Of a DNA stretch of 14,993 bases, positions 1 to 7,545 are shown one piece after another. The DNA comes from PALSA-1355 sp041499515 (GTDB lineage: Bacteria; Planctomycetota; Planctomycetia; Pirellulales; PALSA-1355). The DNA lies in the NCBI GenBank assembly GCA_041499515.1, contig JBGQKM010000142.1:1-14993 (forward strand), read 5' to 3'. Below the pieces are notes generated by a model that was not told the origin of the DNA, did no database searches, and was given only the letters and a program-made list of their open reading frames with translations. Both the position numbers and the translations under genes were made by a program. Position 1 is the stretch's first letter, and the number at the start of each line of letters is the position of its first letter.

Positions 1-1400
1 GAGTTCAAGCCGTCGATCATCAGCAGTCCGGTGATGGCCACTTCCGCCTTCCGCAATGCCAACAGGTTGTGCGTGTATTCCGACTTCACTTGAAACAGAT
101 ATTGCTGTAGCTTGACGACATCAGGCCAAGCCACCCGTCGCTTCTCGTACATGTCGAGTTGGATCTCGTAGGCTCTGGTCGCCTTGGGAACGTTGGCCTC
201 TCTGTAGAGCTTGACGCTCAGAGCCGCCGTCTGGTACTGGCGGTAAACGTCGGCGAGGCGCTGTTGCAGTGATAGTTCTACTCGTCGGACCTCGGCCTGC
301 GATCGACCGAGATCGGCTTGTGCCTGCACGATGGTTCCTTGATTCTTGTCCCATAGCGGCACGTTAAGCCCGATTTGTAGTTGACCGGCAACCACGTTAT
401 TCGTCTCGAAGTTGTAGCCCGTGCTCGCCTGAACTCGGACGTCTGGAATCGGCTGCACGCGCTCGCGCTGGACAGTTATTTGATCGTGCACCACGTGGGC
501 GCGAGCCGCCTTGATCTCTGGGCTCTCTTGTAAGAGTATGGCCAAGCTATTGTCCCAATCCAAGGAGGACGAATCCGGTTCAAGTCGACCCACAAGGGAC
601 GTTCGTGGCAGGTCGGGCCAGCCGATGACGGTGACTAGATGCTGCCAGAGCGAAGTGAATTGATTCTCTTCATCAGCAAGTGAAACTTGAGCGCGATTGA
701 CCTCGATTTCGGCCAGCAAGACTTCCGCCTCGTTGGCCAAGCCGGTATTAAACATCTCACGCGTGGTCCGCAAGTTTTCCTCTGAATTACTGAGCAATTC
801 GCACCTTAACTCGACCATGCGCTGGGCGGCCAGGAGCTCGTAGAACTTTGTGCGGACGCCGTTGAGAACCGTAAGTTGCTGGCCCATCGCCAAAATGCCT
901 GCTTCAAAGGCTTCCTGGTTGTACTTGGCGCGGCTGAGGCGGAGCTTCCCCGCCGTAACGATGGTCTGTTGAACGAAACCGCCCTGAAGCTCACCCGCAG
1001 TGCCTCGACCGCCGATTTGTTCCCCTGCGTAGCCGATGACGGGGTTTGGATAAAGGCCCGCTTCCAGGGCCGCGCCCCGCGCGGCGGTTATTTGAGCTGA
1101 TGCCTGGGCCAGCGTCGGATTGTCCTTCAAGGCAATTGCCTCTAAGTCAGAAAGACTTAAGGCGCCTTGCCTAATTTCTTCCCGCGCAAGTGGATCGGGT
1201 AACTCGGCGTGGTGAGGTTCGGAAGCGGTTTCTGGGAGACGGTCAAGACCCCGAGCCAATCGGTGTGGCCTCACAGCGTCCGGCCTGGAAGTGCGCAGAG
1301 CAGCCTTTTGCGTGTCGCCGACTCTTGGGGCCTGCGCGAGTGCAAGGCCACTCGGTCCGAGCAATATGCAGATCGATAGTACAGCGACATTGGGTCGCAT
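1..1400 (-). CDS. TolC-family outer-membrane efflux protein (CusC/CzcC-like), 3' end beyond window
   Basis: Reading the minus strand from the ATG at 1400 gives an uninterrupted frame of about 466 codons to the window edge, so the C-terminus is missing. It starts with a Sec signal peptide (hydrophobic VAVLSICILLG, cleavage near ALAQA, residues 20-24). After a basic linker come two OEP repeats. The first has the pattern LSDLEAIALKDNPTLAQASA followed by AGLYPNPVIGYAGEQIG, which is typical of heavy-metal or cation RND outer-membrane factors. The second begins at LLQESPEIKAARA and contains VPLWDKNQG. Long heptad-rich helices (periplasmic alpha-barrel) lie between. Known family role: trimeric channel that joins an RND pump and a membrane-fusion protein. 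The partner genes would be expected beyond the left edge (inference). Base composition is clearly lower in GC than the other genes here, and codons such as TTG, CTA and AGG are used more, which hints at separate ancestry. The family call is firm; the substrate is not known. Confidence 0.88.
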   Translation of the reverse strand, partial: MRPNVAVLSICILLGPSGLALAQAPRVGDTQKAALRTSRPDAVRPHRLARGLDRLPETASEPHHAELPDPLAREEIRQGALSLSDLEAIALKDNPTLAQASAQITAARGAALEAGLYPNPVIGYAGEQIGGRGTAGELQGGFVQQTIVTAGKLRLSRAKYNQEAFEAGILAMGQQLTVLNGVRTKFYELLAAQRMVELRCELLSNSEENLRTTREMFNTGLANEAEVLLAEIEVNRAQVSLADEENQFTSLWQHLVTVIGWPDLPRTSLVGRLEPDSSSLDWDNSLAILLQESPEIKAARAHVVHDQITVQRERVQPIPDVRVQASTGYNFETNNVVAGQLQIGLNVPLWDKNQGTIVQAQADLGRSQAEVRRVELSLQQRLADVYRQYQTAALSVKLYREANVPKATRAYEIQLDMYEKRRVAWPDVVKLQQYLFQVKSEYTHNLLALRKAEVAITGLLMIDGLN

Positions 1401-1615
1401 TGTTTTGACGCCGCACTATTCAAACTAACACATTTCTTACAATCAGAATCGGCGATCGGCGAAAGGGTTCCCCATACAATAAGCGCAGGTGCGCGCATTT
1501 TACCCATTCCACCACGCCGAGCCTCGGGAACGTTGATCTACTCAAATGGCACGATAACTGCCTCTACACGAGGTCTCTGACCCGTCTCCCGTCGTGCTCA
1601 CGTCTTCATAAAAGG
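1401..1615. other. Intergenic region upstream of the efflux gene
   Basis: This stretch has no convincing gene. It must hold the promoter of the minus-strand efflux gene. An AT-richer patch (TTAGTTTGAATAGT on the minus strand, about 1413-1426) could be a -10 region, but no convincing -35 partner is visible. No strong inverted repeat for a metal-responsive regulator was seen. Confidence 0.4.
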
Positions 1616-1729
1616 AGTTCTCTCCGTTCGTTGCAGCAGGCCAGCGAGCTCAAGAAGGTGCAGCAGAAGCTCGGCTGCGCGCGGGCTTCGCTCGGTTCGC
1701 TGTCTGAATCGAGCCATGTGTTTGTCTAG
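1616..1729 (+). pseudogene. Transposase relic (N-terminal fragment, IS4-type DDE transposase suspected)
   Basis: The plus frame from about 1616 to the TAG at 1727-1729 reads LRSLQQASELKKVQQKLG, then CARASLGSLSESSHVFV and stop. The pattern 'LRsLQqASeLkkVQqKLG..RASLGSLSEs..VFd' is one I associate with the region near the N-terminus of IS4-type DDE transposases common in planctomycetes; this is from memory and unverified. There is no start codon, no DDE catalytic part and only about 38 codons, so it can only be a remnant. It stops exactly where the family would continue with 'VFD', and the next base starts a repeat-like motif, so this looks like a recombination or deletion scar. Confidence 0.55.
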
Positions 1730-1750
1730 AAAAAGGGGTCGGGAGTCTTA
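1730..1750. repeat. Possible dispersed repeat end (AAAAAGGGGTCGGGAGTC)
   Basis: The plus strand reads five A, GGGGTCGGGAGTC, then TTA and six T. It abuts the transposase relic on the left, and on the right its TTA is the minus-strand stop codon of the glycosyltransferase. A-run, GGGGTC-(A/G)GGAGTC, T-run strings recur as scattered repeats in planctomycete-type genomes in my recollection. Only one copy is present in this window, so the repeat nature is inferred. Confidence 0.3.
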
Positions 1751-3394
1751 TTTTTTGGCGGTGGCCGCGACGGCCCGTTGGTACTGTCGATAGTCATAAA
1801 CATCCAAAAGCGCGACGCCGGCAAATTCTCGCTGGAAGGCGGGGCGCTGGTGTTCGATCAGCCAATGATCGGCCGGCTGCAAGGCGCTGGGCCGCCGTTG
1901 GATCACGTACCAACGAAAGCGACCCGGTTCGCTTGCCAATCGACCCAGTAATTTCCAGCGTTTCAACAGTTCGAGGTTGCGCGGCGGCGCGGCCCCCCAG
2001 GCAATTTTCTCATCGTTGCTGGTGTGCTCGGCCAACCAGGCCAGCGCCTCGCGGTCCAACGAATCCCAATAATACGTCGGCTCCATGCCTAGCGCCGCTG
2101 CGCCGCGCAGTCCGCCCACCAGTCGGCTGTAATACGACAGGCCGTGCGGAAAGGTGCTGATCGAATCGAACGTGGCCACCGCCAGAGCCAGAATCATCGC
2201 GATCTTGGCCCAGCCTTGGGCCGGAATTCTCTCGCGCTCGAGCAGCGTGTTTCGATACAAGGCCCGCCCGACGCCCACGCCCGCCAGGGCCGCAAAAAAC
2301 GCGAAGCTCGGCAGGATCAATCGCTCGGCGTCATGCGGCGGCGCCCAGGGCAAGGCCCGCACGATCACCAGCGTGGCCCATTGAAACACCAGCAGCATGC
2401 TGGCCTGATCGCCGCGCCAGCGCCGCAACGTGGCAACGATGCCGACGCAGCCCAAGATCAACGGCAGGGGCGAAATCGTGATCGCGGTCCAGGCCAGCGT
2501 GTTGTACCACGGCAGCGGCGCATCGAGGTTGTACATCTGCCCGAAAAACTGCGTCGAGATGTTGTGCTCGGGCCGGGCCGCGCGATGGAGGTTCAACTCA
2601 AAAAACGTTTGCATCCCCGCGACCGGCTGTTGCCACAGCGGCGGATTGAGCGCCAGAAACACCACCAGCGCCAAAGGCACGCCCACGATCAGCGCCCGCA
2701 GGCCTCCGCGATCGCGATACAAGATCGACCACGCCAAAAAGGGCAGGGGGGCCAGCCAGCCGGTGAACTTGGCGCACAACGTCAGCCCCAGCGCCAGCCC
2801 GAAAAGCCCAATCCAGCGCCACCCGCGGCAAGCCGGGCCAAACGCGGCCCAACTCAAGATCCAGCAAGCCGTCAGCGGGCCGTCGAGCGTGGCGAAGTGC
2901 GCGTGCGCAAAGAGGCGCGGCATCGTCAACACGGCCCCCACCGCCATCGCGCCCACGCTCCATGCCCGGTAGTCGCGCACCAGCCGATAAAACATCGACC
3001 CCGCGGCGATCGCAAACAGCAGGATCGGGCCGACGCGAGCTTGCGTAAGCGGATCGAGCCCGCGCGGCGCCAGCCACGAGCCGACCGCGATCACGATGCC
3101 GGCCAGCGGCGGATGTCCCTCGCGCTGGGTCGTATAGGGCCAACCCGACTCCGAGCGGATGGCCTCGAAGAACCGCGGCTGGCCGGCCACTCCCGACCGC
3201 TGGGCCTGTGCCGCGATCGTTTCGGCCCGCAGGATCGTATCGCCTTCATCCCACACGATCGGCAGCCGGAACGAAGTGGCCAGCAACAGCGCTGCGCAGC
3301 CGATCGCCACGGCGCAGGCAAGGGAGCAATCGCGCGATCGAGAGGTCGTGTCCACGACTGCGGATTCTAGCATCCGCCGGCCCCATGGCGGCAA
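1748..3394 (-). CDS. GT39-like polytopic membrane glycosyltransferase (ArnT/PMT-like, GT-C fold)
   Basis: This is a 548-residue integral membrane protein. It has a first hydrophobic segment at about residues 25-45, followed at once by the GT-C signature acidic pair in VWDEGD (D49-E50). Other family landmarks are REGHPPLAG (H94, P95, P96), AHAHFATLDGP (about 164-173) and CAKFTG (about 207-211). Roughly ten further hydrophobic segments follow, then a soluble C-terminal tail from about residue 445. Known role of the family: transfer of a sugar from a polyprenyl-phosphate carrier to an acceptor outside the inner membrane; donor and acceptor cannot be read here. It is the last gene of a four-gene minus-strand cluster, 15 nt after the AAA+ ATPase, which points to surface polysaccharide or glycoprotein modification. 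A second ATG (M8) is an alternative start. The last residues (ATAKK) and stop lie in a repeat-like motif, so the original C-terminus may have been altered. Confidence 0.82.
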   Translation of the reverse strand: MPPWGRRMLESAVVDTTSRSRDCSLACAVAIGCAALLLATSFRLPIVWDEGDTILRAETIAAQAQRSGVAGQPRFFEAIRSESGWPYTTQREGHPPLAGIVIAVGSWLAPRGLDPLTQARVGPILLFAIAAGSMFYRLVRDYRAWSVGAMAVGAVLTMPRLFAHAHFATLDGPLTACWILSWAAFGPACRGWRWIGLFGLALGLTLCAKFTGWLAPLPFLAWSILYRDRGGLRALIVGVPLALVVFLALNPPLWQQPVAGMQTFFELNLHRAARPEHNISTQFFGQMYNLDAPLPWYNTLAWTAITISPLPLILGCVGIVATLRRWRGDQASMLLVFQWATLVIVRALPWAPPHDAERLILPSFAFFAALAGVGVGRALYRNTLLERERIPAQGWAKIAMILALAVATFDSISTFPHGLSYYSRLVGGLRGAAALGMEPTYYWDSLDREALAWLAEHTSNDEKIAWGAAPPRNLELLKRWKLLGRLASEPGRFRWYVIQRRPSALQPADHWLIEHQRPAFQREFAGVALLDVYDYRQYQRAVAATAKK

Positions 3395-3409
3395 GCGCCT
3401 GGCTCGCGA

Positions 3410-4231
3410 CTATTCCGGCGCGATCGTGATCAGCTCGTTACACACGGCTTCGATCTGGGGGGCGTTGATGCGAACTTGCTCCTCGGCATAGCCGATCAGC
3501 AGGGCCAGATCGCAGAGACGATTGATGCGGCGCGGGATGCCCCAGGTCAATTGGTGCAGCGCCGCGACCGCCTCGGCGCTAAAAATCTCGCGCGTAGCCC
3601 CGGCCGCCGTCAGGCGATGGCTCACGTAGCTGGCCGTTTCTTCCAGGCTCAACGGCCGCAGCAGGCATTTCACGCCCAGGCGGGCTTCCAGGCTGGGCAG
3701 GCGCTCCAAAGCCGGCAGCAGTTGCGGCTGGCCAATCAGCAACAAAGTCAGCGCCGGCCTGTCCTTGCCCTCGAAATTCAATAGCAGCCGCAGAGTCTCC
3801 AGGGCATCGGAGTCCAACAGCAATTGCGCTTCGTCCACCGCCAGCACGGCCTGACGGCCGCGACGCGAGTTTTCGACCAGAAAGGCCTGCAGGCGACGCA
3901 CGCTCTCATCGACCGGCGTTGCCGAGGTGGGATCCGTAAGTGCACCCATTTCAGCCGCCAGATAGGCCAACAACTCGGGCACCGACATCTGCGGAAACAC
4001 CAGGTGCACGAACGGCGCGTAGGAATCGTCCAGCATCCGCTTGAGCGATTGCACCAACAGCGTTTTTCCCGTGCCGGCCGCGCCGGCCAACAGGGCCGCC
4101 CCGCGCTCGTTTTCCACGGCATAGCGCAGTTTGAGCAACGCCCCCTGGTGCACTTCGCTCGGATAGTAAAACCGGTCGTCGGTGCCATTCTCGAACGGTC
4201 GGGTGTGCAGTTGCCAATAGGCTTTGTACAT
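3410..4231 (-). CDS. ExeA / XrtA-locus-type AAA+ ATPase
   Basis: This 273-residue protein starts MYKAYWQLHTRPFENG and FYYPSEVHQGAL, the usual opening of ExeA-type ATPases and of the exosortase/EPS-locus ATPases (TIGR03015-like; family named from memory). The Walker A motif is GAAGTGKT (50-57) and Walker B is VLAVDEAQ (129-136). LLLIGQPQL (163-171) is the sensor-1 region, and GIPRRINRLCD (231-241) is the helical-lid motif of this family. It ends soon after the AAA+ lid, so the peptidoglycan-binding tail of Aeromonas ExeA is absent. The ATG at 4231 was chosen over upstream in-frame starts because homology begins there and GAGGTGG lies 5-11 nt ahead; longer versions would run back into the CpsD-like gene. 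It lies 16 nt after the CpsD-like stop. Likely role: energising or organising envelope polysaccharide export (inference). Confidence 0.85.
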   Translation of the reverse strand: MYKAYWQLHTRPFENGTDDRFYYPSEVHQGALLKLRYAVENERGAALLAGAAGTGKTLLVQSLKRMLDDSYAPFVHLVFPQMSVPELLAYLAAEMGALTDPTSATPVDESVRRLQAFLVENSRRGRQAVLAVDEAQLLLDSDALETLRLLLNFEGKDRPALTLLLIGQPQLLPALERLPSLEARLGVKCLLRPLSLEETASYVSHRLTAAGATREIFSAEAVAALHQLTWGIPRRINRLCDLALLIGYAEEQVRINAPQIEAVCNELITIAPE

Positions 4232-4247
4232 GAACCACCTCGGCGGC

Positions 4248-5270
4248 TTAGCCGTATGTGGCGAGCTCGTGGCCCGCCGTCGACTCGGATGTCTCCAACG
4301 CGGAGCTTGCATCGTGACTCGTGGTCGAAACGAAGTTTTCGATGACCCCCGCCACGCGCACGCCGGCCCGCCGCAGCCGCGCGCAGGCGCGGGCCGCGTC
4401 TTCGGGCGTGGTCGCGCGCACGTCTCGCACCAGGAACACGGCATCCAGATGAATCGCTTCGGCGAATCCGGCGAAGTCCGAAATCGTGGTCTGGCCGACC
4501 AGCGGCACCGTATCCAGAAGCACCAGGTCGAACTGCTCTCGCACGATGCCAAAAGCGGTCGCGGTTCGTAGCGAGCTGGCCAGTTTGCCGATCGGAACCG
4601 CCTCGCCGCGCCAAGGCATCAGGGTCACGCCGGGCACGACCGCCGAAATCTGCGCCGGGTCCAATGACGGCTCGCCCGCGAGATAATCGTCCCAACCGGC
4701 GCGCGGGGAAAGGCCGCAGCGCCGCGCCAAACTCGGGTTCTCGACATCGGCGTCGACGACCAACGGGCGCAGTCCTTGCGCGGCCAGGTATTTGGCCACG
4801 GCCAGAATGATCGTGGTGCGGCCCTCGCCACGCTGGCAACTGGCCAGCGCCAGGCATTTCTGTCCCACGTGGAGTTGTTCGATCAATTGATCGGCGAATG
4901 AATCCCAAGCCTGACTGGCCTCGGCGAGCAAGTGGTCACACGTTTCCGGCCATGCCAGATGGTCCACTGCCAGCGCGGCGGGAACCGGCTCGTCGGCTTC
5001 AGGCGGCGGCGCGAACGCCGACAGCGGCGCCGTCGCGACCGAATCAGGTTTTTCCGCCGCTTCGACAACCGACGCCGGTTGCTCGAATTCCGCGGCCTGC
5101 GATTTGGACGGACGAGCCGCCGGCCGCGGCGCGGCGCCTGAAGCGGACGCGTCGGGCGTCGTGATTGCGCGCGTTGTCTCGGCCCGGTCCCCGGTGCGCG
5201 GCTCCGGTCGGGAGCCGCGCGGGGCGGATTCGGAATACGCCTTGATGAAGGCTTGATCGAGTCGGCTCAT
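4248..5270 (-). CDS. CpsD/CapB-like BY-kinase-family ATPase with altered P-loop
   Basis: This 340-residue protein has an N-terminal MSRLDQAFIKAY followed by a low-complexity Pro/Ala/Glu-rich linker (about 13-100), then a MinD/BY-kinase-type ATPase domain. Walker A is SCQRGEGRTT (144-153), Walker A' is VVDADVENP (171-179) and Walker B is LVLLDTVPL (249-257). The P-loop Lys of the usual GEGKS/T is Arg (R151). The C-terminus is rich in Ser and Thr and has a single Tyr (Y339) instead of the tyrosine cluster of classical BY-kinases, and no transmembrane activator is fused. The ATG at 5270 was chosen because it overlaps the upstream stop as ATGA, with GGAG just ahead; the in-frame ATG at 5342 lies inside the upstream gene. 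Family role: control of polymer length and export of exopolysaccharide. Whether this protein autophosphorylates is doubtful. Confidence 0.8.
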   Translation of the reverse strand: MSRLDQAFIKAYSESAPRGSRPEPRTGDRAETTRAITTPDASASGAAPRPAARPSKSQAAEFEQPASVVEAAEKPDSVATAPLSAFAPPPEADEPVPAALAVDHLAWPETCDHLLAEASQAWDSFADQLIEQLHVGQKCLALASCQRGEGRTTIILAVAKYLAAQGLRPLVVDADVENPSLARRCGLSPRAGWDDYLAGEPSLDPAQISAVVPGVTLMPWRGEAVPIGKLASSLRTATAFGIVREQFDLVLLDTVPLVGQTTISDFAGFAEAIHLDAVFLVRDVRATTPEDAARACARLRRAGVRVAGVIENFVSTTSHDASSALETSESTAGHELATYG

Positions 5271-5851
5271 CGCGGCTCCGGCGTGCTGATTCCAAGGGGC
5301 GCGGCTTCGCTCGGTTTCACGCCAACCGGATTTCCATACCAACGCGAGTCACCGCCGCGCGCCGTGCGAACCTCGGCCGACGCTCCAGCGGCGCTGCCCG
5401 GGCCAGGCACCGGTGACTGCGGAAGTCCAAATCCTGCGCCGGCAGCCGAAGGAGCGTCTGGCGCCGGCGCCGTGTTTTCGACCGGCGGCAACGGGGTCCA
5501 CGCCGGGGCTTCGTCCCTGGGCGGGGCGGCCGGCTTTGGGGTCCAGATCAGCCACAACGCAAACAGGGCCCCCAGCGCGATGCCAACCCAATACATCCAC
5601 GATGCCAGACGCGCCTGCCGATCGGGCGCCACTGCCTGAAATATCGTAAGGTCGGGCAGCCGAAGCACGACCTCCGGTAGTGTGTCCTCTTCGAGGTCGC
5701 TGCCGGGCAACGGCTGCACGAATTCGGCAATCTCGCTCTGCGGCTCGTTGGAACTCGGGCGCTGGTAGCTAAGCACCGCCGGGGCCAGAGGATCCACGAT
5801 CGAATCCTCGCTCGGGTCGCTGTCGTTCGCGAAAATGGAAAAGGCAGACAT
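5267..5851 (-). CDS. Single-pass membrane protein of polysaccharide cluster, unknown family
   Basis: This is a 194-residue protein not recognised as a named family. Residues 1-82 are acidic and soluble (many Asp, Glu, Pro, Ser). One hydrophobic segment, WMYWVGIALGALFALWLIW (85-103), follows the basic stretch RQAR, which suggests the N-terminus is inside. The rest (104-194) is Pro/Ala/Gly-rich and low in structure, as in spacer regions outside the membrane. It is the first gene of the minus-strand cluster, and its TGA overlaps the ATG of the CpsD-like gene, so the two are probably translationally coupled. By position it could be the membrane anchor or activator of the CpsD-like ATPase, the part played by CapA or Wzz domains elsewhere; it lacks a recognisable Wzz motif, so this is a guess. 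No clear ribosome-binding site precedes the ATG at 5851. Confidence 0.7.
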   Translation of the reverse strand: MSAFSIFANDSDPSEDSIVDPLAPAVLSYQRPSSNEPQSEIAEFVQPLPGSDLEEDTLPEVVLRLPDLTIFQAVAPDRQARLASWMYWVGIALGALFALWLIWTPKPAAPPRDEAPAWTPLPPVENTAPAPDAPSAAGAGFGLPQSPVPGPGSAAGASAEVRTARGGDSRWYGNPVGVKPSEAAPLGISTPEPR

Positions 5852-6318
5852 ACGGGCTCAGTCTGGCTACTGGCGGCGCGACGTAGGCGCAAAGTGCGGC
5901 TGAATCTCCTATCGGTTGGGGTGGTAGCGATCTTGAACCTTATCCGGAATGCAAGGGCTGGGGGCTATGGGAAACCACGGCTCCGTCCGACCCTGTGCCG
6001 TCACGCCGCAAGCCACGCTAGCCTGAGGGCCCCGGCGGGTCGTCGTGGCCACGCCGCGAACCCAGGCGGCCTTGCGGCCCTCGTAGATTGCAATAACCAC
6101 AAGCGAACCAACTGCTTACCGACCCCATGCCAGCGCACCCAAAGGCCGCCGGGCGCGGTTGCAGCTTGGGGGACTCTATGCGATAGTTGTCGAGTAAAAT
6201 GAAGATTCCAAGCTGTTCCGCGCGACCGGCCCCATTCGACTCCGAAACCACGCTGGCACAAGACGGCGATTTCCGACACAAAGCACTTTCGCATATAAGC
6301 TTGCGCAACGCCCAGCCC
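5852..6318. other. Divergent intergenic region between glycan cluster and metH
   Basis: These 467 nt have no supported gene; short frames here lack coding character. Seen: several small GC-rich hairpins, including GGCC-TTGC-GGCC (about 6069-6080), and no clear riboswitch. It must carry the promoters for both flanking units. The ATGs at 6187 and 6199 are in frame with metH but give about 40 residues of non-homologous sequence, so they were not taken as the start. Confidence 0.5.
6195..6200 (+). promoter_or_regulatory. Candidate -10 element (TAAAAT) for metH
   Basis: TAAAAT matches five of six bases of the sigma70 -10 box in an otherwise GC-rich stretch. No good -35 sits 16-18 nt upstream. If used, transcription would begin near 6207 and leave the upstream ATGs at 6187 and 6199 untranscribed, which supports the start at 6319. 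Confidence 0.25.
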
Positions 6319-7542
<1,224 letters not shown>

Positions 7543-7545
7543 GGC

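Noticed and set aside
1..1400. Efflux gene as a decayed pseudogene, since only short complete frames end in this stretch
   Set aside because: Translating the minus strand by hand from 1400 gives one unbroken frame to the window edge; it merely lacks its stop codon inside the window.
2144..3370. 408-codon plus-strand frame opposite the GT39-like gene
   Set aside because: Arg/Gln/Pro-rich translation typical of antisense to a hydrophobic protein; no recognisable domain.
5930..6000. Sigma54 promoter for the minus-strand cluster
   Set aside because: A TTGCA on the minus strand lacks the GG at the required distance.
5950..6040. Possible cobalamin riboswitch upstream of metH
   Set aside because: CTCCGTCCGACCCTGTGCCG vaguely recalls the core, but there is no proper B12 box (AGYCAGGAGACCTGCC-like) and the spacing is too short. 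An RF00174 search would decide.
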